Shown in pieces: positions 10,140 through 22,330 of a stretch of DNA of 64,000 bases. The stretch spans positions 56,306,963 to 56,370,962 of the forward strand of contig CAMGYJ010000008.1 in the NCBI GenBank assembly GCA_946122785.1. The letters are read 5' to 3'. Both the position numbers and the translations under genes were made by a program. Position 1 is the first letter of the stretch; each line of letters begins with the position of its first letter. The notes beneath the pieces were generated by a model. That model made no database searches. It worked only from the letters and a program-made list of their open reading frames with translations, and was not told the origin of the DNA. This DNA comes from Linum tenue (Eukaryota > Streptophyta > Magnoliopsida > Malpighiales > Linaceae).

Positions 10140-12297
10140 TTGCAGCAACCAACCACCATTGATCAATTCAGGCCCATCAGTTTATGTAATGTGGCCTATA
10201 AAGCGGTTACTAAGTGCCTGGCGGAACGACTCAAGAACTTAATGCCCTCCCTGGTCCATGAAACCCAAACTAGCTTTGTCCCTGGTCGACATATCACCGA
10301 TAACATTTGCATCTTGCAGGAAGTCATACACTCGATGCGAGCTCGAAGGGGAAGGCGAGGTTGGATGGTATTGAAGGTGGATTTAGCTAAGGCCTATGAC
10401 CGGATAAGATGGGGTTTTGTCAAAGACACCCTAATTGCTGCAGGGGCCCCAAGTAAGTTCGTTGACCTGACCATGGCGTGCATTTCGTCGGCTTCCATGC
10501 AAATTCAATGGAATAGGGGTCTAACGGAGCAATTTCAGCCATCCAGAGGTCTCCGACAGGGTTGCCCTCTGTCCCCCTACCTGTTCACGCTCTGCATGGA
10601 AAGACTGGGGCACATCATTGATGAAGCTGTGCGGGGAGGCAGATGGAAACCGATTCAGTTGCCGCAAGCGGGACCAGCACTCTCTCATCTCTTCTTTGCG
10701 GATGATCTGATCCTGTTTGGGGAGGCGACCAGAGCTCAGGTGCAGGTGATTAATGATTGTTTCGAGCAGTTCGGGGCTTCCTCAGGACATCAAGTCAGTA
10801 GACCAAAGTCTCGAGTGTTTTTCTCAGCTAACACAACCACGGAATGTCGGATTAGCTTGAGTGATGAGCTTCAGATCCCGGTCACTCAAAATTTGGGAAG
10901 ATATTTGGGTGTCCCGGTTATTCACGATCGGGTCTCGAAGGCCACTTTCCAGCAACTGATTGACAGGATAGACACCCGCCTGGCAGGATGGAAAGCGTCC
11001 ACGCTATCCCTAGCAGGACGGATCACTCTAGCTAAGTCAGTGTTGGCTTCTCTTCCTGCTTATACAATGCAGACAACTTTCCTTCCCGCTAGTGTGAGGG
11101 AGTACATTGATAGGAAGATAAGAGCATTTATCTGGGGTAGCACCGACCAGGGCCGCAAGATTCACCTCGTCGATTGGGAAACGCTGTGCCGACCGAAAGA
11201 TGAAGGGGGTCTGGGGCTGAGGGACTCTACCAGAACCAACGAAGCCTACATGTTGAAAATTGCCTGGAGGTTGCTCACTAAACCAGACGAGCTGTGAGCC
11301 AGGGTCATCCTCTCGAAGTACTCGAGGAACACAACAGATGGCAGGAGCTTTCTCACCACTGGGCGGCTCTCGAATCTCTGGAGAGGTGTGCTGCGGGTAG
11401 CTCACTTAACAGAGGAGGCGACGGCGTGGAACGTGAGGAATGGCCTCACGGCCAAGTTCTCGAGCGATCGGTGGTTGGACGACACCACCACCCTCAAAGA
11501 CCACGCGCAGAGCCTTCCCCCGGCGCTGCTCGACATGCCTGTCGCCGACTTTGTGCTCAATGGTAAGTGGAACATGGATTTTCTTCAATACTACTTACCC
11601 CAGCCGCTTGCTTCGCAGGTTTTGCTCCATCCTATCCCGACGGAGGCGGAAGACGACGTGAGGGTATGACGCTTCACCCCAAATGGCGAGTTTAACTTGC
11701 GCTCGGCGTATGATTTGACGGACACCACGGCGAACCAAGCTCCTGGCCAGCCAATCTGGCGATCGGTGTGGAGAACGCCGACACTGCAGAGAATCCGGGC
11801 GTTCCTTTGGCAGCTGAACCACAACCGGCTGCTGACGAACGCGGAGAGAGGAAGGAGGCATCTAACGACCAACACCAGCTGTAAAATATGTGGAGAAGGC
11901 CCGGAAACGACGTTGCATGTCCTCCGGGATTGTCCCTACGCCCGCGCGACCTGGGCGGAGCTACTAGGAGAGGAGCCTGATTCACGCTTTTTCGAGCCAG
12001 ATTTACACAGGTGGTCTCTGTATTACATTTCTGATAAGAGCGCTACCGTCGACAGTACTCTTTTTGTAGGGACATGTTGGCTTCTGTGGAAGAACCGGAA
12101 TGGTTACGCGTTCCGAGGGGAGTTGGAGACTCATACACAACTCCAGTTTCACACAAAGCAGCTCCGAGACCAGATCATTCAAGCACTCGAGAAGGAGAGA
12201 TCCATGTTCGGAGGAGGGGGACTCCGATAGCAGCGCCAAATCGGCTGGCAACCACCGGCGCATGACTGGGTCTGTGTCAATACAGATGGCTCAGTCA
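10140..12297 (+). pseudogene. LINE reverse transcriptase, zf-RVT and RNase H start
   Basis: From the left: QFRPISLCNVAYKAVTKCLA, TSFVPGRHITDNICILQEV, VLKVDLAKAYDRIRWGFV, GLRQGCPLSPYLFTLCMERL, and the catalytic HLFFADDLILFGEA. Then come the thumb (LSLAGRITLAKSVLASLPAY) and a zf-RVT domain (about 11750-11960, with CKICGEGPETTLHVLRDC). The end is VCVNTDGSV, the first strand of RNase H. It is broken by TGA at 11295-11297 and at about 11666-11668; both fall where Trp is expected, so they look like TGG-to-TGA decay. The endonuclease is missing (5' truncation). Confidence 0.92.
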
Positions 12298-12324
12298 CCT
12301 TCTCTCCTGAGAACTCTTTATCAG

Positions 12325-13467
12325 TTGATTGACTGTCCGGGTTTAAAAAGTCCAAAAATTGAAATTGCAAGAAAGACCAATTTGTGAAAAAAAAATCAAA
12401 ATGAAATAATTAGTTTTATTCAATAACTGATAAAGGAGAATGTTAATCTTGCAAAAGTTTAAATATGTTCTCAATATATAAAACTTGGAGAAGTGGTAGG
12501 TCTCACAATTTCCCTGTATAGACAGTACTTGCGAGCTTATCGTTATTTCTTTTCAAGTTTGAAGTCCTATCGATGAAAATCATAAGTGAAATTAATGTCA
12601 TACAGAATTTTATGGGTTGTGAAGTACTTGTATAATGGAAACTGTAGATCCTGACATTAAAACCTAAATCTTTCAAATCAATGTAAATTATAATTTTTTT
12701 TTTACAAATTTATGTGTTTCTTGTTTTCATAAAGTGAATATTTGATATCGTTTTGACATGAATTGTCTGCTCAGAAGTCAGACTTAATTCATTGGTCAAT
12801 ATGTTAATGATTGGTACAACTTGTATAAGAGTAATATGGTATGCGATTAAATTGGTCTGCGGTAAACGGTTTGAGTTTCTATCCACACTCCCCTTTCATG
12901 CAAAAAAATCCAATAATATTATTTTCCTATGAAAACTTAATTTTTAGTTAGTACCCATAAAAAATTGGTTATTAAAAATTTTAAAAAATCTTGAACAATC
13001 AAATATTATTTCATCCATGAAAAGAGCACTATCAAATGACAATGAAAATAATTATATGTAAAGAGTTACCTTTGAGCCAACTACGGGAAATTCTCCTCCT
13101 TTTCTTGCTTTGGTCGAGTAGCTTTCTTCCTTCATTTTTGAATAAAAAAGTGTTCTTTTTCTTTTCTCTGCTTATTCTGCCCAACTAATCGGCTTTCCAC
13201 TCGACAAAATAGTAAAATTTCCGATTAGGATATGTAGGGAAGAAGCTCAACGCATATTTCGAATATGCCCTCACTGGAATGTCAGGATTTTTTTATTGCT
13301 GAAAATTCTATAAAATCAACCATTATATATTATTTTGATTCCTTATTTACTCTCCATTTCGAATATTCCTTATTTACTCACTATTATAGAATTTCCGATT
13401 CTGATCAAGAAATGAGATGTATGAGTCTTCACGCTTTGAGGGCAAAGCTTTTTCAACAGGGAAGGTC
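12325..13467. other. AT-rich DNA without a recognised gene
   Basis: No conserved ORF. The open frame ending at 13642 starts in AT-rich DNA and runs into the LTR-like block that follows; its tail near 13430-13470 (LRAKLFQQGRSDVI) recalls the end of a gypsy integrase frame just before the LTR. Confidence 0.45.
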
Positions 13468-14262
13468 TGATGTGATCCTGCATTGTGGCCTAAAACCATT
13501 CTCATTGATGTTCAAAGAAGAAACCAAGTCAAGGAAAGGCGAAGTTGGAAATCTGGCTAAGTCTGTGAATCAGTTCGTGCCTTCATGGTACCTACTTTGG
13601 AGGCTTACTCCTTTTGCTTGGGAGATATCCGAGGAAAGGTAGGAGTTGGAGATGAAAGTAAAAGTGTTTCTAAGTATTGTGAAAACGTTGGATGATCGAT
13701 TTGAAGCTTCATGGACACCAACCGAGTAGCATGAAGATGGTATGGTGACCAGCCAAAAATCCACGGCCAGGAAGCCAAATTCCACGACCGTGGAATTCAA
13801 GTTCAAACAGAGGATTTTGATCAGAACAATTCAACACCCAAGACACTCAAATCAACGACCGTGGAATTCAAGAAGGAGACTGTGGAATTTGACCTGACGA
13901 GTTTTGTTACCTTTTTATATAGGACTCTTTTCCTTTTTGGTGTTTTCATCAGGTTTATTTTTCCAGACCTATTTAAAGGGTTGTAAGACACGAATTTGAG
14001 CAGATTATGTTGAAGAGAAAAAACCCCTTTTCGGTTCATTGAGTTTTTTACTCTTGAATTTTGTCCTTGTTTGTTGGTGGATCTCTAGCATTCGAGCAAG
14101 CTCTATAGCAATCAAGTACCCACCCTTGATTGTGGTCGAGTTGCTATCCATTATATTGTTCGAGCCTCTTCCCGATTTTGTGTTGAAGTTGCGCGGCAAT
14201 TCCGCCCTATCCTTTACTATTCGAGTTGTTGAGAGAAAATCCAGAAAACACTAAAGATTGTG
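13468..14262 (+). repeat. Probable gypsy LTR (3' remnant or solo)
   Basis: A purine-rich stretch (CAACAGGGAAGGTC) is followed by TGATGTGATCC, a likely LTR start. The block carries ATTCCACGACCGTGGAAT palindromes (13785-13875), a TATATAGGA box near 13916 and a downstream leader. The right edge is an estimate because no second copy is present. Confidence 0.5.
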
Positions 14263-15033
14263 ACGCGCGACTTTGATCAAAATAACCTAAGATTTCATAG
14301 GATCTTATCAACTTGTCTTCACATTTGTTTTTACTTTGTCCATTAAAAATCAAGAGTTGTCTTTGTTTTTACTATTAAGTACAAATATAAAGGACAAAGT
14401 TACATATATGTGAACATTTCCCCAAAAATTACTAGAGATTCAACTTTCTCCTTTTAAAATGAATACTTTTACGGTTTATGATCTTATTGTTCTTCTAGGG
14501 AAGACAAATCAGTTGTCTTCTATGCAAATAACAAATAATTCACATTTGATCAAGTTCATAATTTCACAATTAAGATGAAATCAACCATCGTTCAAATGAC
14601 CTCATCTTTGCACATCAGTATGATATATAGTATATAGGGTATGTTTCTAAAAATTCCAAAACAATTATTAATTTTTTATAGAATTCCAAAACTTAGAATA
14701 ATAAGTTAGAACTGATGCGAAGAACAATTAGTTTTGGCTTGTAATTTTTGGTTCTTTTGTAGTTGGGCTCATGCAGGGCGGTGTTGGCTGGCTTCATGGC
14801 GGTCTAAAATTATATATATTTGATGGCTTGGAAAGGTCGATCATTGCCCTCCTAAGAAGCCAAACAAATGCTTTGGCAGCTTTGCAATTATTAGAGAACA
14901 AGCGAACATATGCTGTCCCTTTCACTAAACTAAACCATATATAATTTGGGTGGGGAAAGTTTACTTTGTGCATCAATTCTTAATTATTGCTTCCTTGATG
15001 AAAGCTTATCATAAAGTAGATGGATGAGTTTAA
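14263..15033. other. AT-rich DNA without a recognised gene
   Basis: Nothing recognisable on either strand. Confidence 0.45.
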
Positions 15034-15226
15034 TTTTTTTTTTATACGAGCAGAAATCTGTCTTGTAATGGCAAACTTCAGGCCACATAGATATCTTACC
15101 AACTCTAGGATCGTTTGATTAGTGCACACAATCGTAGGGGATAATGCTGTAGTGGTGGTTGCCAAGGATCAAATCCAGGACCTCCTGGGCACAACCTGCT
15201 CCTTTACCACCTTCACCACCCCTTGG
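15034..15226 (-). repeat. Possible tRNA-derived SINE
   Basis: On the minus strand a GTGGTAAAGGAGC box-A-like segment is followed about 35 bp later by GATTTGATCC, a box-B-like segment two transitions away from GGTTCGATCC. The unit ends in an A-run (T-run at 15034-15044). No target duplication is visible, so this is tentative. Confidence 0.38.
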
Positions 15227-15233
15227 TGGTTCA

Positions 15234-15993
15234 TGATCACATCCAAATTGGTATTATTTATACATCATATTTAGGTTTCTCTTTAGTCATTTTATGTCTA
15301 TAATGATCAATATATTGTCAGATATAGCCATATTTTGTTCCTTTTAGATTATATAGTCATATTAGGGTGTATAATACAATACATGTGAATTAGGTACCAA
15401 AAAGGTCACAAGTGTAGCAAAGATGGGAAAAGCTAAAGATCATGGCCGAGAACCAGAAGATCACGGTCGGGAAAAGAGTGCGTGAAACTAAGGAGCAAAG
15501 TTCGCGCCCACGATCTTTGGCACTTCAGGCATGATTTGTGAACTTCAGAAGGGGCCAGCACAGGAGAAGCATAGAGTTTTGATCATCATTTCGCGGCCTC
15601 TGTCTTCCCAGTCCACAAGAAAGATTGCGGTCATGACTCTCGGATCGCGACCATGAAGTCAGCACGCGATCTCCCCCTTGGACAGAGTATGAAATAGCAG
15701 CGGATGAAGATTGCGGCCTCAGGCCACATGTTACCACCCGCAAACATAGCGAGCATGATCGCGAACTTGTCCAGTTCCAAAAACTCTATAAATAGGAGAC
15801 CCTTTCCTCCTTGCAAGGTGAGCAGATTTTGATTGAAATTTCTCGTTTTTTTAGAGAGAAAGTAGACAGAGAAGCTGAAGGAAGGAGAAGAAGAGAAGGA
15901 GGAGCTAGAAGGAAGGATCCATGTCCCCCATCAAAATTTCTTCTATGTCTTACATGTTTCTCCTTTCCTCCTTTATGGAGTAGTCCTCTAAGG
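15234..15993 (+). repeat. Gypsy LTR, left part (split by hAT element)
   Basis: It begins TGATCACATCC. It contains GATCGCGACCATGA/CACGGTCGGG-type dyads (15440-15760), a TATAAATA box (15787-15794), and TATGGAGTAG just before the break. Sequence continues at 20514 after the hAT element and its CTCTAAGG duplication. The start is a best guess. Confidence 0.55.
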
Positions 15994-16176
15994 CAAAGCA
16001 GTTAAAATCGGGATTTTACCTAAAATCGAAAACTGGGGTAAAATCGTATCGTAGAATCGTAGGATTTTAAGTACCATATAGAAATTAACATATAATAATA
16101 TTAATAAGGTAAATAATTAATAACTCAAAGACTTATAACATTTAAAGTGATAATTTTCAAGATTAATGTTCCAAAA

Positions 16177-19100
16177 CATGACTAGACTAGTTTGGAACAC
16201 GGGTTAAGGGTTTTACATTTGAGGATATAAATAAGTATAAGGTACAAGGGTTGGCATTGGTGGAAACTAGAGTGCAGAAGGGCAATGCTAAGAAGATACA
16301 AGAAAAATTTTCGGATTTCATATTTGAGGATAACTACAATGCTCATTACCTTGGTAGAATTTGGATTGCTTGGCATAAAGAGTTGAAGTTAAGGGTTTTA
16401 CATTGTGACGGTTCATTCATGCATATGTTAGTTTCTATTACAGCAGCAGAGCAGTTCTTCTTTACTGCAGTCTATGACTATAATGATGAGAGTGCTCGAT
16501 TAGCTACTTACATAGAAATGCGGAAATGGCAAGTTAAGGGATTTCCATGGATGGTTTGTGGTGATTTTAATGCCATTCTCAGTCCTTCGGAATCTTCTAA
16601 CGTTGTCTCTATATCAGCTAGTATGCAGAATTTTCGTGGGTGGGTAGACTCTATGGAACTTTTGGATCATCAGTACACAGGACCTTTGTTCTCTTGGTCC
16701 AATCAGCAGCAAGCTCTCCCTATTGCTAAGAAAATGGATCGCATGTTGGTTAACGATGATTGGTTAAGTGCGCTCCCAGATTCGGTGGTAGAATTCCTAG
16801 CCCCCTCCTTCTCAGATCACTGTGGTATTCTTGTTTGTCTAACAGAGCGGAAGAAATCATTTCCCAAACCATTCCGGTTCTATGAGATGTGGAAGCAACA
16901 TGAAACATATGCTGACCTTTTGAATACTGCTTGGAGTAATCCTGGACAAGGAACTGTTATGCAGCGGGTACTAAATCGGTTGAAGAAGCTGAAGTTAGCG
17001 CTCAAATCTCTTAACCGTGAGGAATTTGCTAACATTTCGGGGAGAGTTAAACAATATGAGCAGGATATGAAAGCGAAACAGATTATTGCCTTACAAGATC
17101 CTTCTGAGGAGTCATTTGCGGCTATGAAGCAGGCTGCAGCTAGTTACCAGATTTATAAAAAAGCTAAGGAAAGTTTTTATTGGCAGAAATCTCGCATCAA
17201 CTACTTGACGCTGGGGGACTCAAACTCTTCTTTCTTTCATAGAAGCGTTAAAGTGAGAAGAGCTAGAAAGCAAATCCATCGACTTGTGCTGGATTTGGGG
17301 GAAATTGTGACTGATATTGAACGAATAGCTCAGGAATCTGTTCCTTTTTACCAAGCATTGTATGGAAATAAGAATGAAGATATCCAAGTCACCTTAGAGT
17401 CAGTGCTACCGTTTCTGCGCTCTCAATTATCAGATGTTGACCAACTGTTATTATGTCGTGACGTGTCTGCTGATGAAATCAAAGAAGCATTATTCTCCAT
17501 GGATGCTCACAAGGCTCCTGGCCCTGATGGTTGGCCAGCTGGTTTCTTTCAGCACAGTTGAGATCTCCTTGGTCCTGACATCACTGCAGGGATCAAAGAA
17601 TTCTTTTGCTCAGGAAATCTTCCTAAAGGTATCAACTCCGCCTCTCTTACATTGGCCCCGAAGGTTCCTAATGTAGATAAACTAGTAGCTTTTCGGCCTA
17701 TAGCCTGCATTAACATCATCTACAAAATCATTGCGAAGGTGTTAGCAAATATGCTCCAGCAAGTGTTGCCTAGTGTTATTAGCATGAATCAATCAGCATT
17801 TATCAAAGGGCGGAGTATTCTTGACAACATTCTTATGGCCCAAGAAATGGTGCAAGGGTATTCAAAACGTAATCTCTCATCCAGGGCTGCGGTTAAGATA
17901 GATCTGCACAAGGCATTCGATTCGGTGGATTGGGACTTTCTGTTTTGCGTAATGGAGGAGATGAGGTTTCCTCCGAGATATCTTCAATGGATCAAGACTT
18001 GTCTTTCTTCTGCATACTTCAGTATCACAATCCATGGCTCGCTTTTTGGTTACTTTGCTGCTAAAAAGGGTGCTTCCTCTGGATCTTTACCTTATCATCC
18101 CCAATGCAAAGCTATAAAATTGACTCATCTTAGCTTTGCCGACGATCTTCTCATTCTTACGGAAGGCTCAGGTACTGCACTACTAAAGGTTAAACAGATT
18201 CTTGCGGAGTTTTATACACTTTCCGGATTGAAATGCAACCCTAACAAGTGCGAAGTTTTCTTTGGTGGGAGTGTTGTTCTTTATAAGGATTATGCTATTG
18301 CTGTCACTGAATTTAAGGAAGGTACCCTCCCGATTTGTTATTTGGGACTACCTCTCTTTGCTGGGAGCTTAACTAGCAGAGAATGTGATGTACTGGTGGA
18401 TAAGATTACTAGCAGATTACGTTCCTGGCGTGCTAACAGACTTTCTTATGCGGGTCGTTTGCAGCTTATTTCCTCGGTAATCTATTGTGTTATGCAGTAT
18501 TGGATGTCTATTCTGTTGTTGCCAAAGAATGTGCTGGATAGAATTCATAAGCTTTGCTCTGACTTCCTATGGCATGGTGATAAGACTGGAAGAGCTAAAG
18601 TGATCTGGGAAGTCGTGGCGACACCTAAGCGAGAAGGAGGGCTGGGTCTTCGAGACCTTTATACTTGGAATGTGGCCTGTATGGCTCCTCTTTTTTGGAT
18701 GCTGTTTATGCGAGGGGGAAGTTTTTGGGTTGCTTGGACTCTTCACTTCAGACTCAGCTTCTGGTTCTTGGATTTGGCGTCAACTGTTAAAGAAACGTAG
18801 TTGGTTCAGATATAGACTTGATGTGGATCAGAATGGGGTGGTGACATGGGAAGGGAAGGCTATGCAGAGGTTTTCCTTGGGCAGAGTCTGGGAGTCAATT
18901 CGAACTCATTGCGCAACTGTATCTTGGTGGCAACTTATCTGGGGGCGCTATGTCATCCCTCGATATAGAATTGTTATTTGGTCAATTATCCTTGACAGGA
19001 TAACAACCAAGTCTAAGCTGCAGACGTGGGGGAAGATTGCAGATGCTAAGTGTGTGATGTGCAATGCAGAAGATGAAACTCGAGAACACCTTTTCTGCCG

Positions 19101-19538
19101 CTGTTTGTATACTTGCAATATGTTCTCTGCTGTCTCCCGAGATTTAGCACATCCCTGGGAGTGTACCTGGGAAAGCAGGCTTCGGGCAGCAAGTTCACTA
19201 GCGCGATCTGGAGGAGCTAAAGGGCGAGTTGCAAGTGCTGTTTAGTGCTGGGTCATGTACTTGATCTGGACGGAGCGTTGTCGCAGAGTTTTTGGGGGCC
19301 CTTGCCTTGATTGGCAGGTGCTTTTTAGGCAATTACGAGAGGAGATTCTGCTTGTAGCTATGGGTGATAGAGCATTCTGTAGTGACATGAATATTAGTTC
19401 TTTTAGGTTGCTGTTGTGAGAAGCTGATTTGTGGCTTTCTCGGTAGACATACTCTGTTTTGTCTTGTTTTTTTCGGACGCTTGATATATTTTGATCAAGA
19501 GAGCTTCAAATAAAACTTACTAGCTTACAGGAAAAAAA
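16177..19538 (+). mobile_element. 5'-truncated L1-type LINE with TSD and poly(A)
   Basis: ATGTTCCAAAA occurs at 16166-16176 and again right after the A-run at 19539-19549. The body runs from within the endonuclease through RT and zf-RVT. The first roughly 75 bp contain scrambled copies of downstream LINE words (for example AAGGGTTTTACATT, also at 16390), typical of filler at a LINE 5' junction. Confidence 0.9.
16251..19410 (+). pseudogene. LINE endonuclease-reverse transcriptase polyprotein
   Basis: The endonuclease part is near complete from ALVETRVQKGN through WMVCGDFNAILSPSESSN, the FSWSNQQ and KKMDRMLVN blocks, and SDHCGIL. A TGA at 17559-17561 (Trp expected) interrupts the linker. RT follows in the same frame: LVAFRPIACINIIYKIIAKV, QSAFIKGRSILDNILMAQE, AVKIDLHKAFDSVDWDFLF, then catalytic LSFADDLLILTEG. 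The LRQGDPLSPYLF block is missing: GYFAAKKGA jumps straight toward the FADD region, a deletion inside the palm. A frameshift near 18700 moves the thumb and zf-RVT (CVMCNAEDETREHLFCRC) to another frame. No RNase H is seen. Inactive. Confidence 0.92.
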
Positions 19539-19704
19539 ATGTTCCAAAATCATAATTTTAATTGTTATTTAATGCGTAACTCAAAATAATTTATGAGGAA
19601 GGGATAGAGCTCATGGGGTTTGGCTCTTGTTTTTCATGTTGTGTCTAGGTAGTTTAACTGAAAGTAATATTCCGATATCGTCTACTAAGCATATTTAAAA
19701 CTAA

Positions 19705-20046
19705 GGGGTTGTTTGGAAGTTGTGATTTCAAATGGTGTATTGACCTAATTCATGTATTTGTGAGATTAAGTCGTTTTTTTGGATTATATTGAAGGAGAAT
19801 ACATGCATTCACTTTTTGGAGGCCCCACCACAATCACTCAAAATTGAAGGATTGTGAATCTCTACTTTTTGTTGAGATTGTTCACAATCACTCAAAATTA
19901 ACTTTTATGCCTTTACAACAAAAACACAATCTAAACCTCCAAACAAAGTATTTGTCTAATACATCAATTGATTCAATACATCAAATGATAATACACTAAT
20001 TAATCCAATACATCAATTTGAAGAATCACAACTTCCAAACAACCCC
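19705..20046. mobile_element. Tourist-like (PIF/Harbinger) MITE
   Basis: The ends GGGGTTGTTTGGAAGTTGTG and CACAACTTCCAAACAACCCC are near-perfect inverted repeats. TAA flanks both sides (19702-19704, 20047-20049), the 3-bp duplication of this superfamily. 342 bp, non-coding. It lies inside the hAT element. Confidence 0.88.
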
Positions 20047-20513
20047 TAAGAATAACTGAAATCCAATAAAATATTCAATGTCATTGGTTTGGTACGAATA
20101 TATTCATTAATTAAATAATTTGTTAATAATGATGTTAATTCTTACGCACTTACAATATTTTGACAATTGTTTTACCGATGAGTTAAACAAGGAGAAGGGA
20201 AAGGGGTTGACCGAACCCTAATTATTTTTTCTTCTTCTTTTCAAATGTTCTTTTAATAGGAAAAATATATGAGAAGATCCCCATCATTGCCCTTTCCACC
20301 AAAAAAATTCTGCTTCTTTTGAATTGGCTCAAGCTCCCTATTTAGTTCACATAGGATCAAAATCCCGATTTTGGTACGATTTTAATCCCGATTTTGAACG
20401 ATTTTAAGGTCCACCGATTTTATAGTAAAATCAGGATCGGAATCCCTAAGTAAAATCCTAAAATCCTACGATTTTACGATCAAAATCCCGATTTTGACTA
20501 CATTGCTCTAAGG

Positions 20514-20929
20514 TACTAGGGGTTAAAACCCCCAAATTCTAGATTAGGTTTATAATGTAGATGTAATGATTTATTTTAGGGTTTATGAATGGATGTGTTT
20601 GTCTAGTAATTTTATTGCTCATGTATGCTTAACTATGCTTGTAAGTCACCCTAACCTTCTCTACTAGCCTATGATGAGCTACCACACTCGATAGGAATTT
20701 TAGAGTTAGACGGGTAGCACCAACTGCCAGATTAAGGATAGATGAATAATTTTAGGATCTAGTAGTGGAAGAGGCGACCGAACCCCTGCTACAAGAACAC
20801 CTTCTTAGGACGAAGCTTTAAAGGTTCGCAAGGGCACAAATTTGACTCTTCAGCATGCACGATAGGTAGTACCTATTAGAATGAGTTATATACTTAATTC
20901 CCCAGATACATGAGCTTTGACTGAGGTGA
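20514..20929 (+). repeat. Gypsy LTR, right part
   Basis: It continues the LTR broken at 15993. A GGGGTT-AA-AACCCC hairpin (near 20518-20534) completes the ATGGAGTA-plus-hairpin module that the hAT insertion split. The end at GAGGTGACA is an estimate. Confidence 0.45.
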
Positions 20930-22085
20930 CAATGAGGCCGGTGGTGAAAGGGAGGCCTCAAGCATTGCTATCATCCTGGCAAGGAGAGGGGTGCTAGAAG
21001 GTCGCATAACCGCTCCACCATAAAGTGCGAGTAGCGGCATGCGTCTCTCTTGCGGTCCATGCGCGCCTAGACCTGGTAATTTTCGAAAAAAATAAAAAAA
21101 AATTTAATTCCATTTTTTCCTTTTTAGAAGTTTCTATTAGAATTTTTAAGAAATTTTAGTGTCGATGGCCGCCCAACGGTCGTCAGGCGGTGCAACCGAA
21201 GAAGGACCGGCTCCGGAGGGGCCGTGGGAGAAGTGCAGCAGCTGGGGCCTCGCCCTCCATCTCCTCGGCAAACTCAGTGGGACGCAGACCCTTGAGCCAA
21301 CGGATCTGGAGGTCTGTCCTAGCAACGCGGATCAGCCCCATGGAGTACAAGGTTTCATCGGGGAAGTCTCTGGTGCGCCTACCCAAGTACAACCGTCGAG
21401 GGAACTCCGAATTATTGGGCTAGTCGAGTGATGTAAGGCCCTCCATGCAGATCAAGCTGAGGTTGATGTGATTGTGAACACGGGACATAGTGAGCAGAGA
21501 GTACATGTGCCTCTTGGTCACTTGGCCAGAAGCCTCTTGGCTGGGAATGGCGGAGTGAGCTAGCAAGGCCGGCAGGAACCGCCACGGGGTCTGGAACTGA
21601 CTGGCCTGGGTCTTGTTATGTGCATAAGGGATCATGGCTTGCTGGTGCAGTGCAATCCTCTAGTAGAAACCCTGGCACTCCTCCTGTGGGATGGTGGGCT
21701 CCTCCATGTACATGTCACCGCGGTCCATGCCTAGGGCCATGGCGAACTCATTGTAGGTCAGGCTGTGGCGCTGACCTCTGAGCAGCAAAGTGACAACACC
21801 ATCATCAGACACCTGTCGCTTCCGGGTGTAGCGGAAAGTGTTGTAGAACTCCACCATGAGCTCATCGAAAATGTCATTTTAGAGCTCTAGCAAGAGCCGC
21901 CATTGCTGGTGAGGGACGACCACCTTAATGGTGTCGCGGGAGTGGAACTGCTCGAAGTAGCTTAGATTGAGGCAATAGTGGGCCCCAATATGAGCCTTCA
22001 GCATCTTGTCGAACGGCCCGTCATACTCCGCGTGGTAGTGAAGAACATGTAGGAACTCGTGATCCAAGTTGACCGTCATCCTATC
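20930..22085 (-). pseudogene. Env-like protein (ATHILA ORF-1 family), degenerate
   Basis: On the minus strand: MTVNLDHEFLHVLHYHAEYD, a FEQFHSRDTIKVVVPHQQW stretch, MVEFYNTFRYTRKRQ, FAMALGMDRGDM, TPWRFLPALLAHSAIP, then KRHMYSLLTMSRV and a basic/acidic tail ending at about 21180. This order fits the ATHILA ORF-1 (PF03078-like) protein encoded downstream of pol. Stops at about 21880, 21660 and 21420 break it. The VEFY.TF block recurs in the env-like remnant at 54.75 kb. The protein's role is uncertain. The last 200 bp (20930-21140) hold no clear coding. Confidence 0.7.
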
Positions 22086-22330
22086 ATGCCATCTACATCG
22101 ATCCTGAAGAATTTGCGCTTTAGGTTGGAGAAGAATTTGCGCTTAGCGTGAGTAGCCATTCCCTTAGGTAGCTGCTTGCCCACAAGATAATTGGCAAGAT
22201 CAGAGTACCAAGGGGTGACACTCTCCACCAAGCACAGTGCCAACAATTGCTCATCCGGGAAGGAGTCATTGAAAAATGATCTGCAACCACATTTTTTGCT
22301 CTTTTCTTGTCTTGTATCTCGAAATCAAAC
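22086..22330 (-). pseudogene. Integrase N-terminal region (fragment)
   Basis: After RNase H the minus strand reads SFPDEQLLALCLVESVTPWY, SDLANYLVGKQLPKG and a KRKFF..DGMI stretch. It matches the linker before the integrase zinc finger in the copy at 29.1-29.45 kb. It then jumps into the env-like protein, so the zinc finger and catalytic core are deleted. Confidence 0.72.

Larger units (their letters stand above)
9596..12324 (-). mobile_element. L1-type LINE insertion with 5' inversion and TSD
   Basis: It is flanked by GAACTCTTTTTCAG (9596-9609) and GAACTCTTTATCAG (12311-12324), a 14-bp target duplication with one mismatch. A T9 run (9610-9618) is the poly(A) tail of a minus-strand insertion. 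The 3' segment (9619 to about 10085) reads on the minus strand as RNase H. The 5' segment (about 10086-12310) reads on the plus strand as RT, zf-RVT and the start of RNase H. The two segments join logically in the RNase H domain, the signature of twin-primed insertion. Breaks are few, so the copy is fairly young. Confidence 0.9.
15994..20505. mobile_element. hAT-like non-autonomous element, 8-bp TSD
   Basis: It is flanked by CTCTAAGG at 15986-15993 and 20506-20513. The ends are imperfect inverted repeats, CAAAGCAGTTAAAATCGGG against CAATGTAGTCAAAATCGGG (right end, reverse complement). Both termini carry repeated AAAATCGGGATTTT-type words. No hAT transposase is present. It hosts a LINE and a MITE; without them the core is roughly 0.8 kb. 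Confidence 0.85.

Noticed and set aside
13265..13642. Plus-strand frame of 125 codons as a host gene
   Set aside because: Starts in AT-rich DNA and runs into an LTR-like block; only the short LRAKLFQQG segment recalls retroelement sequence.
15100..15200. A tRNA gene (box A/B-like words)
   Set aside because: No cloverleaf can be drawn and box B is degenerate; at most a SINE.
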